A stretch of 13,061 nt of DNA from an uncultured Peptococcaceae bacterium (lineage in GTDB: Bacteria > Bacillota > Peptococcia > Peptococcales > Peptococcaceae): positions 1-13,061 of the forward strand of contig CALAKO010000082.1 of assembly GCA_937922955.1 (NCBI GenBank). Reading direction: 5' to 3'. The notes beneath the pieces were generated by a model. The model worked only from the letters and a program-made list of their open reading frames with translations, did not search any database and was not told the origin of the DNA. Position numbers and translations under genes: made by a program. Shown one piece after another: positions 1 through 6,715 of the stretch; the first letter of the stretch is position 1; every line of letters starts with the position of its first letter.

Positions 1-1071
1 CATGACCACTACGGCAATAACGATGGCATCACTTTTTGGCATTTTTGGTAATTGCAAAAAAGATTCAAAATCAAAAGTTGAAATGGATACTGTGATCATC
101 ACAGCCACCAAAGCCGCTAGTGGAATTTGCACCAAAATGTCTTTCAACAAGAAAATCAGCACCAGCAGGAACGAACCGGAAACAAAATTGGACAACCGGC
201 CACGGCCTCCAGAGTTGACGTTAACGATGGCTTGACCAATCATGGCACAACCACAAGTACCGCCAAACAGACCAGACACCATGTTGGCGATGCCCAAGCC
301 GCAGCACTCCCGATTGCGGTCACCTTGGCTGTCGGTCATCTCATCAATTACTTGTGAGGTGAGCAGTGTTTCTACCAAACCTACTAGAGCCATAGATATG
401 GAGTAGGGAAGAACAATTTTCAAGGTCTCTGCAGAAAATGGCACCGCTGGTACATGGAATGTTGGCAACGCCGCTGTGATTGCGCCCATGTCGCCGATGG
501 TTCTCACCGGTGCATCAAACGCAATCGCGACCGCAGTAACGACAACCACTGCTACCAGTGTGGAAGGGACTGCCAGTGTAACATGTGGAAACAGGTAGAT
601 AATAGCGATCCCCAAAGCAACCAGCGCAAACATTGGCCAGCTTTCTCCCTCGAAATTTCCCAACTGTGATAGGAATATTAAAATGGCCAACGCATCCACA
701 AAGCCAATTTGCACACTGTGCGGAATGTATTTCAAAAGGTTGCCCACTTTGAGCAGCCCAAGAAAAAACATGATCACACCACAGAGAATCGTTGCAAACA
801 TTAAATATTCTGGCCCATAATCACGCACAAGGCTGACAATAATCAGTGCCATTGAACCGGCTGCTGCAGAAATCATCGCTGGGCGCCCACCAAGAAACGC
901 CATCAGTACGGTCAGCCAAATAGACGCGTACAGGCCCATCATGGGACTGATTCCTGCCACAATACAAAAGCCAACCACTTCTGGAATGACGGCAAACGAC
1001 GATACCATTCCCGCCAATACATCACCCTTTATATTGCCAAACCATTCTTCCCGCTCTTTACGAATATCCAC
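1..1071 (-). CDS. SulP-family inorganic anion transporter (YbaR/YvdB-like), N-terminal part, truncated by window edge
   Basis: The reading frame is open from the window edge and gives 357 residues of a polytopic membrane protein. SulP proteins carry sulfate, bicarbonate or related anions across the cytoplasmic membrane. Family landmarks seen: a GDVLAGMVSSFAVIPE opening helix (16-31), AGISPMMGLYAS (39-50), a long run of hydrophobic helices, an ETLLTSQVIDEMTD segment (234-247) and a GQAIVNVNSGGRGRLS block (279-294), all typical of the bacterial YbaR/YvdB subgroup. Whether a C-terminal STAS domain follows cannot be seen. The start is a GTG at 1071-1069. An in-frame TGA lies seven codons upstream, which excludes a longer form, and AAAGGA sits about 10 bases upstream. 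The nearby ATG at 1090-1088 is in another frame and hits a stop after ten codons. The transported anion cannot be inferred. Confidence 0.9.
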   Translation of the reverse strand, partial: MDIRKEREEWFGNIKGDVLAGMVSSFAVIPEVVGFCIVAGISPMMGLYASIWLTVLMAFLGGRPAMISAAAGSMALIIVSLVRDYGPEYLMFATILCGVIMFFLGLLKVGNLLKYIPHSVQIGFVDALAILIFLSQLGNFEGESWPMFALVALGIAIIYLFPHVTLAVPSTLVAVVVVTAVAIAFDAPVRTIGDMGAITAALPTFHVPAVPFSAETLKIVLPYSISMALVGLVETLLTSQVIDEMTDSQGDRNRECCGLGIANMVSGLFGGTCGCAMIGQAIVNVNSGGRGRLSNFVSGSFLLVLIFLLKDILVQIPLAALVAVMITVSISTFDFESFLQLPKMPKSDAIVIAVVVM

Positions 1072-1122
1072 CTGAATCCGATCCTTTCATAACAACCATA
1101 TAAAAACGGACATCTATATCTT

Positions 1123-1134
1123 TATACATGTATA
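1123..1134. promoter_or_regulatory. 12-bp perfect palindrome in the SulP leader, possible operator
   Basis: TATACATGTATA is a perfect inverted repeat lying roughly 20-31 bases downstream of the predicted transcription start of the SulP gene. That position would let a dimeric repressor act as a roadblock. AT-rich palindromes of this length also arise by chance, and no second copy was noticed in the window, so the operator role is only a suggestion. Confidence 0.25.
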
Positions 1135-1160
1135 CAATTAACCATCATCCTTTAAAATTT

Positions 1161-1189
1161 ATTATAGGTACTATTTTCTTCGTTGACTA
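1161..1189 (-). promoter_or_regulatory. Candidate promoter for the SulP gene
   Basis: On the minus strand a perfect -10 hexamer TATAAT (1166-1161) is preceded, after a 17-base spacer, by TAGTCA (1189-1184), which matches four of six -35 consensus positions. Transcription would begin near 1154 and give a leader of about 83 bases before the GTG start. The assignment rests on consensus match and spacing only. Confidence 0.5.
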
Positions 1190-1257
1190 TCAGTTTAGCG
1201 TTGTACATCTCGTCAGCTTCAAATATTAGTTGTAACGACCGCATACTAGACGCCTAC

Positions 1258-1299
1258 AAGACAAAAACGCCCGATTTTGGCACAGACCAAAACCGGACG
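1258..1299 (-). terminator. Intrinsic terminator of the racemase/flavoprotein/DUF1385 operon
   Basis: Minus-strand arms CGTCCGGTTTTGG (1299-1287) and CCAAAATCGGGCG (1280-1268) form a 13-bp stem with two G-U pairs and a six-base loop, followed directly by TTTTTGTCTT. It begins about 18 bases after the stop codon of the DUF1385 gene, so it ends that transcript before the SulP promoter. Confidence 0.9.
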
Positions 1300-1317
1300 T
1301 TCAAAAATCTTTTCGTT

Positions 1318-2268
1318 TTATTGTGTAATTGGCTCAAGCTTTTTATCATTGATTTTGATGCTTGTTGTATTATCCACCGCATCTGGTTCCAAGGCCGGAT
1401 CTTCTTCGCGGGCACGCACTTTCTGCAACGAATGAATCGCCACTTCCAGCATCCCGTAATCCGGCTCGGCTGTTGTCAGCTTTTGCAGCTGCAAGCCTGG
1501 CCAAGCAATCAGACGCACCCAGCCTTTGTCCATGTGTTTGCCACAGAAGCGCAGCACTTCGTAGCTGACGCCAGCAATAACCGGCAGCAAAATCACACGT
1601 GAAAGCAGCCGCCAAGCAAAATTCTCCACTCCCACAAGTGCAAAGACAAAAATACTGATCACCATTACAATGAAAAGAAAACTTGTGCCGCAGCGTGGAT
1701 GCAGACGTGTATGCTTCATGGCATTTTCTGGCGTCAATTCTTCACCGGCTTCGTAGCAGTGAATCGTTTTGTGCTCAGCGCCATGATACTGAAACACGCG
1801 GCGAATTTCCTTCATCCGTGTAATCAATAGCAAATAAAGCAAGAACACAGCGACACGCACAATGCCTTCAAATATATTCTGCAAGAAATTACCAGGAATC
1901 AAAGGCTGCAAAAAATGCGCAATCACAACTGGCAGCAAGAAAAACAATAGCACGCCAAGTCCCAAAGAAATGGCCAACGTCACCGCAATTTCCAGCGGAG
2001 AAAGTTCCTCCTCTTCCTCGTCTTCAGCAAGAGAAACGTTTGTCGACCAGACAATGGCCTGCATACCACCAACCAGTGAATCGATCATGCTGCACACACC
2101 GCGCACCAGCGGCAATCCAAGAAATTTGTTACGCTGAGACAGAAGCATAAATTCTTCAACTTCTGAAACAATGCGGCCATCTTCCAGGCGCGCGCACATT
2201 GCTTGGGTATGCTTGCCGCGCATCATAACACCTTCAATCAGTGCTTGACCGCCATACGAGTTTGCCAT
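1318..2268 (-). CDS. DUF1385 family membrane protein (YqhQ-like)
   Basis: This 316-residue protein is close to the usual size of the family (about 300). It opens with the family signature GGQALIEGVMMRG (6-18) and carries HGAEHK (162-167) and HPRCGTSF (190-197). The conserved His/Glu/Cys residues are why the family has been suspected of binding metal. Hydrophobic segments at about 93-124, 131-150, 196-214 and 223-240 indicate an integral membrane protein, and an acidic run EDEEEEE (82-88) precedes the first. The start ATG has AAAGGAG seven bases upstream. It lies 30 bases downstream of the FAD-lipoprotein gene with no terminator between, so it is probably the last gene of that operon. The molecular function is not established. 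In other Bacillota homologues tend to sit near translation-factor genes, unlike here. Confidence 0.92.
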   Translation of the reverse strand: MANSYGGQALIEGVMMRGKHTQAMCARLEDGRIVSEVEEFMLLSQRNKFLGLPLVRGVCSMIDSLVGGMQAIVWSTNVSLAEDEEEEELSPLEIAVTLAISLGLGVLLFFLLPVVIAHFLQPLIPGNFLQNIFEGIVRVAVFLLYLLLITRMKEIRRVFQYHGAEHKTIHCYEAGEELTPENAMKHTRLHPRCGTSFLFIVMVISIFVFALVGVENFAWRLLSRVILLPVIAGVSYEVLRFCGKHMDKGWVRLIAWPGLQLQKLTTAEPDYGMLEVAIHSLQKVRAREEDPALEPDAVDNTTSIKINDKKLEPITQ

Positions 2269-2298
2269 GACTGTCTCCTTTCCACGTTGTTTATTCTA

Positions 2299-4281
2299 TC
2301 ATTCGTTGGATGATGCATTGTCATTCTGTGCCATCCAATCTGGCACAGAAATGACACTATTATCATCAGAATTCAAATCAATACACTCCGCTGCTGACAA
2401 CGATTGAGCACCGTCCAAAGTAAGCAAGTAACTATAGAAACGTGCAGTCAGCATCGTCACCGCACCAGCTGTTGGTGTTGCCTCCATATCACTGAAATAG
2501 CTTTCCAACTCGTCGGTCATAATGCCACGCTCTTTGAGAGCTTGCATATAGACGTCGTTGTCATTTTCCAGTGTGTCGGCACCTTCAATTTCAATGCAAG
2601 CGCGGGCCATGGTTCCAATAATCTGACGTGTCGGCACGTTTTCATTGACATAGATTTTTTCGCTCAGCTCAAAGCCAGCTTTCTTCACTGCATTGTTAAC
2701 CATGTTCTGATAGCGGTTCATGGTAATAGCATCATCCAGGTAGTAATTGTTGTCATATCCGCCATCCAATACACCAAGGCTGCGCAGAACTTTCACCCCT
2801 GGATATGCCCAATGATCCATCACGTCTTCATGGGTTTGCGTATGATCCAGCTTGGCGCCCTGATCGACCAGCAGATCCTGAATCATGGAAATGGCTGCAC
2901 TGTTATCCACTAAATCGCGCGGCGTCTTATCCAACGCCTTAGCAACAGCGACCGCTACGCCTGCTGCCTCACCACAAGCCATACCTGTTGGCACGATACG
3001 TGCTGAACCAGCTGCCAAAGAGGTGTACCCAGCTGCACGGCCAACAATAAGCAATCCATCCACGTTCTGTGGCACCAAGCTCTTATAGCCAATCGCATAC
3101 TGGTCCGGATAGCCGACAACGGTGCCATAAGTCTGTGTTTTTGTTGGCTGAACGTCTACAGGGTATGCCGTCACACAGATGGCGTCTTCCTGCCAACGGT
3201 TTTCCAACACATCATCAATCGTCAAATTGTATTCACAAGTGATATGACGGCTTTCACGCACATACAAGTCCTCGGCGGTGCCGACCAACTGACAGTCGTC
3301 AAAGCCCCAGAATTCTTCCTGCAGGTATGGAATAATATTTTCCAATTCTGCCTCAGCACGCTCAATGCCTTCTTCACGGCTGGCTTCATCCAAAGGATCA
3401 ACATCAAAAATCAGCAACGCATTAACCAACACATCGCCATTGTCCTGAAGAGCCATATTGAAGCCACGCAAACGCATGGCGCTGTCTTCTGGCTCATAAG
3501 CGTAACCTTCATCGCTGAAGCCCCACGCCGTATTGCCGCTGACGCCCATGCTCGTCGACTTGTTGAAGAGCTCACCAATGCCACGCTTAATCGTCAGATA
3601 GCGCGTCATGCTGTCCCAGTTCACACCAGAAAGGCGGAACACCAACGTCACACCCATTTCACGGTCACGCTCGCCAATGTCTTCGCCGGCGTAGGTATAC
3701 GGAGCACCAGCAGCGGCTGCTACGTCACCATCTTGCGTCGCGTCAATGACATATGGTGCACTATAGGTAACTTCCTGCCCATCTTCCAGCACCGTTACGC
3801 CAGTAATGGTGGTTCCGTTCATCACGGGTGCCTGGAACTCAGCATTGTAACGCACCGTGATGTTTTCTTCGGCCGTCAGCATGTCCTGAAACACATTGGC
3901 CGCATTGACAATGTCAAACCCACTGCCGCCGACGGCGTTGACAAATTCTTCATAAATGCCGCCAACCAAGGTGGTGCCGTCACGTGTTTCCGGCACATCA
4001 ATAAAGTTTAATGCCCCCAGCGTATACAGCCCGCCTGGCGTACTGTCCTTGGACAAAAGCAGAGTCTTCATGCCATTACGCGCTGCAGACACAGCAGCCG
4101 CAATCCCTTCCGGATCAGAGCCTACAACGATCACATCGTAATCGCTGTCTGCCGTTCCTTCATTGGTAAACTGAGGCAACGATTCCACTTCGCCAGTGGA
4201 TTCTGTCCCACTGCTGCATCCTGAAAAAAGCATGGTCACGATGAGCAGCATCGCAATCAATACAGTTGTCTTTTTCTTCAT
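2299..4281 (-). CDS. Exported FAD-dependent oxidoreductase lipoprotein with SLH-like C-terminal repeats
   Basis: The 660-residue protein begins with a lipoprotein signal peptide: KKK, a hydrophobic core and lipobox LFSGC with the lipidated Cys at 22. A Ser/Gly/Thr/Glu-rich linker follows. The FAD-binding domain has the Rossmann segment VIVVGSDPEGIAAAVSAARNG (50-70); the middle Gly of the classic GxGxxG is replaced by Asp, a position that also varies in related FAD_oxidored (PF12831-type) proteins. Further family blocks are ATQDGDVAAAAG (181-192), VRESRHI (341-347) and GRAAGYTSLAAGSARIVPTG (414-433). Residues about 484-530 (DHWAYPGVKVLRSLGVLDGG) and 575-620 resemble degenerate SLH repeats. It should act outside the cytoplasmic membrane; the substrate is unknown. 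Its ribosome binding site AAAGGAG overlaps the racemase stop codon, with three bases between the genes, indicating translational coupling. A cytosolic enzyme with a misleading N-terminus is unlikely given the clear lipobox. Confidence 0.9.
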   Translation of the reverse strand: MKKKTTVLIAMLLIVTMLFSGCSSGTESTGEVESLPQFTNEGTADSDYDVIVVGSDPEGIAAAVSAARNGMKTLLLSKDSTPGGLYTLGALNFIDVPETRDGTTLVGGIYEEFVNAVGGSGFDIVNAANVFQDMLTAEENITVRYNAEFQAPVMNGTTITGVTVLEDGQEVTYSAPYVIDATQDGDVAAAAGAPYTYAGEDIGERDREMGVTLVFRLSGVNWDSMTRYLTIKRGIGELFNKSTSMGVSGNTAWGFSDEGYAYEPEDSAMRLRGFNMALQDNGDVLVNALLIFDVDPLDEASREEGIERAEAELENIIPYLQEEFWGFDDCQLVGTAEDLYVRESRHITCEYNLTIDDVLENRWQEDAICVTAYPVDVQPTKTQTYGTVVGYPDQYAIGYKSLVPQNVDGLLIVGRAAGYTSLAAGSARIVPTGMACGEAAGVAVAVAKALDKTPRDLVDNSAAISMIQDLLVDQGAKLDHTQTHEDVMDHWAYPGVKVLRSLGVLDGGYDNNYYLDDAITMNRYQNMVNNAVKKAGFELSEKIYVNENVPTRQIIGTMARACIEIEGADTLENDNDVYMQALKERGIMTDELESYFSDMEATPTAGAVTMLTARFYSYLLTLDGAQSLSAAECIDLNSDDNSVISVPDWMAQNDNASSNE

Positions 4282-4284
4282 TTT

Positions 4285-5010
4285 TTACTCCTTTAACAAA
4301 CACTCGCTGGTATACTGTTTTCCACTGCGGCGCACCGTTTCAGATGCCAACACATCAATGGAATCCAACACATCGGGGTCGTCGATGGGTAAATCACGTT
4401 TCAAAACCGAAAGCTCTGTGCAGCCAAGAATGAGGCACTGCGCACCCTGAGCCCGCAGCGCATTAGCGACAGCGTCAAATTCACCGCGTGACACAGGCTT
4501 GCCTGCTTTCACACCGTCGTAAATCATATGCATCAGCGCCGCTTGGTGATCATCGTCAGGCACCACATAATGCAAGCCGGCCTGTTCCGCATATTTCTGA
4601 TACGTGCCAGTGACAATCGTACCAGTTGTCGCCATGATGCCAACACAGTGCAAATCCTCAATGCGATTTTTTGCATAGGCAATGGTTTCCTCTACAATGT
4701 TGATCACAGGAACCTCTACCGCCTGCTGCAGCTCATCATAAAAATAATGGGCCGTATTGCATGGAATAACAATGAATTCACAGCCAGCTGCTTCCAAACG
4801 CTTGGCATCCTCCACCATGACAGGCAGAGGATTGTCTTTGGACTGCTCAGTGATGAACGCTGTACGATCAGGTATGTCGCAATCGTTAAACACAAGCATA
4901 TTAATATGCTCCTGATCACAGTTCGCTTCTGTCATTTCAATTACGCGTTGCATATAATATACCGTCGCCATCGGCCCAACACCGCCGATGACCCCAACAG
5001 CCTGTCTCAT
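4285..5010 (-). CDS. Aspartate/glutamate racemase family protein
   Basis: The product is a 241-residue cofactor-independent amino-acid racemase of the Asp/Glu/hydantoin racemase superfamily. It starts with the family's VGVIGGVGPMATVYYM (5-20). Both catalytic cysteines are present, Cys84 in PCNTAH (83-88) and Cys197 in GCTEL (196-200), so a two-base, PLP-free racemase mechanism is likely. The substrate could be aspartate, glutamate or a related acidic compound. The start at the ATG 5010-5008 is preferred because AAGGGAG lies eight bases upstream; a GTG nine codons earlier has no good ribosome binding site. It is the first gene of the operon that continues into the exported flavoprotein three bases downstream. 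A cell-wall glutamate racemase (MurI) is less likely because of the aspartate-racemase-type N-terminus. Confidence 0.9.
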   Translation of the reverse strand: MRQAVGVIGGVGPMATVYYMQRVIEMTEANCDQEHINMLVFNDCDIPDRTAFITEQSKDNPLPVMVEDAKRLEAAGCEFIVIPCNTAHYFYDELQQAVEVPVINIVEETIAYAKNRIEDLHCVGIMATTGTIVTGTYQKYAEQAGLHYVVPDDDHQAALMHMIYDGVKAGKPVSRGEFDAVANALRAQGAQCLILGCTELSVLKRDLPIDDPDVLDSIDVLASETVRRSGKQYTSECLLKE

Positions 5011-5048
5011 GGTGGTCACTCCCTTATTATTGTTCACACATGACTCTC

Positions 5049-5078
5049 ATTATACCCTATGATGTCTTAGAAACACAA
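5049..5078 (-). promoter_or_regulatory. Promoter of the racemase operon
   Basis: A perfect TATAAT (5054-5049) lies on the minus strand 18 bases after TTGTGT (5078-5073), a half-match to the -35 consensus. Transcription would start near 5042, about 32 bases before the chosen racemase ATG. This places the GTG at 5037 only about five bases into the transcript, another reason to reject it as the start. Confidence 0.6.
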
Positions 5079-5140
5079 GTCACCCAACAGGCAAACCAAG
5101 TATAGAACAACATTCTTAATCATTTCTTAAAAGCATGCAC

Positions 5141-5178
5141 AAAAAAACAACGTAACTTTACCACTTGTTACGTTGTTT
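5141..5178 (-). terminator. Intrinsic terminator downstream of the MazG-like gene
   Basis: AAACAACGTAAC (5145-5156) and GTTACGTTGTTT (5167-5178) form a perfect 12-bp stem with a 10-base loop. On the minus strand the stem is followed by seven T residues. It lies about 90 bases after the MazG-like stop codon and separates that transcript from the racemase promoter. Confidence 0.9.
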
Positions 5179-5269
5179 CATCCTATAAAATATAACTCTA
5201 AATCAAACATGTTCATCAAGGACTCCATCTGCCGTATCGTTTCAGCGGAAACAATGCGCAGCATCTCTG

Positions 5270-5590
5270 CTATTCAATAATTTCTTCCAAAAGAATCATC
5301 TTTGTAAATCCACCACGCGTTTCACGCTTATGCAAGCGAATCTCATCCAGTTCCTCGAAAGTAATGCCGTTTGCTTCTGCGATGGCATGGATCACCTCGA
5401 GCACGTCAGCAAGTTCTGCCATTTCTTTCGTAACCTGATAATCACACACTTCTTCGTCCAATTTTTCGTCGAGCGCAAATAAAATGTCCTCTTTATTTTC
5501 AAGTACAGACGTGATGGCATCATCACCACCCTGCACAATCGCTGTCGGTACCTTATCACGAACCAGCTTATTGTACGAACGTCGCGCCAT
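5270..5590 (-). CDS. MazG-like nucleoside triphosphate pyrophosphohydrolase (COG4997-type)
   Basis: The 106-residue protein opens with YNKLVRDKVP (6-15), the hallmark of a small all-alpha NTP pyrophosphohydrolase family related to MazG and phosphoribosyl-ATP pyrophosphatase (HisE). The metal-binding acidic residues appear as DEKLDEEVCD (41-50) and KEMAELADVLEV (55-66), giving the ExxE...ExxD pattern. Such enzymes hydrolyse nucleoside triphosphates to monophosphate and pyrophosphate and are thought to clean up unwanted nucleotides; the real substrate is unknown. The ATG at 5590 is chosen because AAAGGGGG sits about six bases upstream. The ATG 13 codons earlier (5629) overlaps the predicted -10 element, so it cannot be in the mRNA. 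The gene is monocistronic, flanked by its own promoter and terminator. Confidence 0.85.
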   Translation of the reverse strand: MARRSYNKLVRDKVPTAIVQGGDDAITSVLENKEDILFALDEKLDEEVCDYQVTKEMAELADVLEVIHAIAEANGITFEELDEIRLHKRETRGGFTKMILLEEIIE

Positions 5591-5627
5591 AAAAACGCCC
5601 CCTTTCCTTTTTGAATTTTCTGATTTC

Positions 5628-5636
5628 ATTCTATCA
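5628..5636 (-). promoter_or_regulatory. Extended -10 promoter of the MazG-like gene
   Basis: The minus strand reads TGATAGAAT (5636-5628): a TG dinucleotide one base before a TAGAAT hexamer, the extended -10 arrangement. No good -35 is present at the right distance (TTTCAT at 5656-5651 is weak), as is usual for extended -10 promoters. The predicted start is near 5621, about 30 bases before the ATG. Confidence 0.5.
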
Positions 5637-5669
5637 TAAACACCATTCCCATGAAAGCATTATCACTTA

Positions 5670-5698
5670 TTGACAGCAATATTTTTCGATGCTACCCT
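5670..5698 (+). promoter_or_regulatory. Promoter of the metallophosphoesterase gene
   Basis: A perfect -35 hexamer TTGACA (5670-5675) is followed after 17 bases by TACCCT (5693-5698), which keeps the TA...T positions of the -10. It lies just upstream of the ribosome binding site AAGGAG (5705-5710), so the leader would be very short. The weak -10 lowers confidence. Confidence 0.45.
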
Positions 5699-5718
5699 AA
5701 AACCAAGGAGATGAGAAC

Positions 5719-6573
5719 ATGAAAATTGGGTTTATTGGTGACCTCCACATGGACTACAACACGCACCACGATTTTCTCGCCGATTTTACACACATCTGTG
5801 AAAACCTGACGCTGGATGCGCTCGTTTTTTGCGGTGATACAACAACTGGCGCCTTCGGGTCGCTGGATTTCTATAACGATCTTTCCAAACAAGTCTCAAC
5901 AAAAATTCTCGAAATTCCCGGAAACCATGAACTGTACTGCACCGCTGGCCGTAACAAGCGGAAAAAAAATGAAGACCTCTGTTTCGATGCCGACGAATAC
6001 CTGGAACTGATGCTGGGCCATCCGCTCTTCAGTCTCTGCCTGCACCCTATTGTTCATGGCGACTGGGTCATCATTGGCAGCCCAAGTTGGTACGATTTTT
6101 CGCTGCATCGTAAATATCACCACATGAACGAAGCCACTAAGCGCCGTTTTTTGCGCCGCTGCCCAGAATACAAATACGTTCTGGTCGAAGAGGATAATCC
6201 CTATATTAATGAAAAAATTACCGCTCAGACACTGCAATTTATGGAGCGCCAGCTCCAAATCATCCGCGAACGTCCGAACGGCGACCGCTATAAAATCTGC
6301 TCCGTCATTCATATGCTGCCACGGCCCGAGCTCTACAAGCAGAGCCATGTCTTTAACACCACCATCGCCTTCATGGGCAGCAAATATTACGCCGAGCTCT
6401 ACGAAAAATACAACGTCGACACTTGCATCTGTGCCCACTCCCACATTCGCATGGAAATGGAACGCAACGGCGTGCAGTACATCAACGTATCGCTGGGCCA
6501 CAACTTCAAATGGAAAAACAAAACATCCCTCTATCAGGAAATTCTCGAAACCATGTACGTCATGGACATCTAA
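5719..6573 (+). CDS. Calcineurin-like metallophosphoesterase
   Basis: The 284-residue soluble protein has the complete metal-coordinating set of the calcineurin-like phosphoesterase superfamily in order: GDLH (Asp8, His10), GD (Asp40), GNHE (Asn69, His70), His198 in CSVIHM, and AHSH (His240, His242). Such enzymes use two divalent metals to cleave phosphomonoesters or phosphodiesters; the sequence does not reveal the substrate. There is no signal peptide or membrane segment, so it should act in the cytoplasm. AAGGAG lies upstream of the ATG. The gene stands alone on the plus strand, divergent from the MazG-like gene and closed by its own terminator. The length fits the stand-alone family, and no nuclease partner (SbcC-like ATPase) is adjacent, which argues against SbcD. 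Confidence 0.88.
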   Translation: MKIGFIGDLHMDYNTHHDFLADFTHICENLTLDALVFCGDTTTGAFGSLDFYNDLSKQVSTKILEIPGNHELYCTAGRNKRKKNEDLCFDADEYLELMLGHPLFSLCLHPIVHGDWVIIGSPSWYDFSLHRKYHHMNEATKRRFLRRCPEYKYVLVEEDNPYINEKITAQTLQFMERQLQIIRERPNGDRYKICSVIHMLPRPELYKQSHVFNTTIAFMGSKYYAELYEKYNVDTCICAHSHIRMEMERNGVQYINVSLGHNFKWKNKTSLYQEILETMYVMDI

Positions 6574-6585
6574 TGCTGCAACGCC

Positions 6586-6619
6586 GCAGTCAGACAAGCC
6601 TTGTCTGGCTGCTTTTTTT
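6586..6619 (+). terminator. Intrinsic terminator of the metallophosphoesterase gene
   Basis: GCAGTCAGACAA (6586-6597) pairs with TTGTCTGGCTGC (6601-6612) in a 12-bp stem with one G-U pair and a tight GCC loop, followed by seven T residues (6613-6619). It begins 13 bases after the stop codon. Confidence 0.95.
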
Positions 6620-6673
6620 GCGCCAAAATAATGCGGTATCATTCATTCCATAGAAAAAGCAACGCATACGCCT

Positions 6674-6679
6674 TATGAT
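6674..6679 (+). promoter_or_regulatory. Possible -10 element for the Ntn-hydrolase/acetyltransferase operon
   Basis: TATGAT (6674-6679), followed by AAAAG, is the best -10-like hexamer between the preceding terminator and the operon. The position 17 bases upstream holds TAGAAA, a poor -35. A promoter is required somewhere in 6620-6700 because the upstream terminator is strong; this is the likeliest site but is not well supported. Confidence 0.3.
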
Positions 6680-6715
6680 AAAAGCATCAATCATCTCCAG
6701 AAAGAAGGGCTTCCC

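Noticed and set aside
25..60. Possible frameshift near the visible end of the SulP gene
   Set aside because: A first reading with one extra base in the T-run gave a stop. Recounting the six-base run gives the continuous family sequence FLQLPKMPKSDAIVIAVV, so the frame is intact.
2404..4011. Plus-strand open frames inside the FAD lipoprotein gene
   Set aside because: They are antisense shadows without start signals. The minus-strand gene has a lipobox, FAD motifs and a coupled ribosome binding site.
5591..5629. Longer MazG-like start at 5629
   Set aside because: That ATG overlaps the predicted -10 element, so it would not be transcribed. The ATG at 5590 has a much better ribosome binding site.
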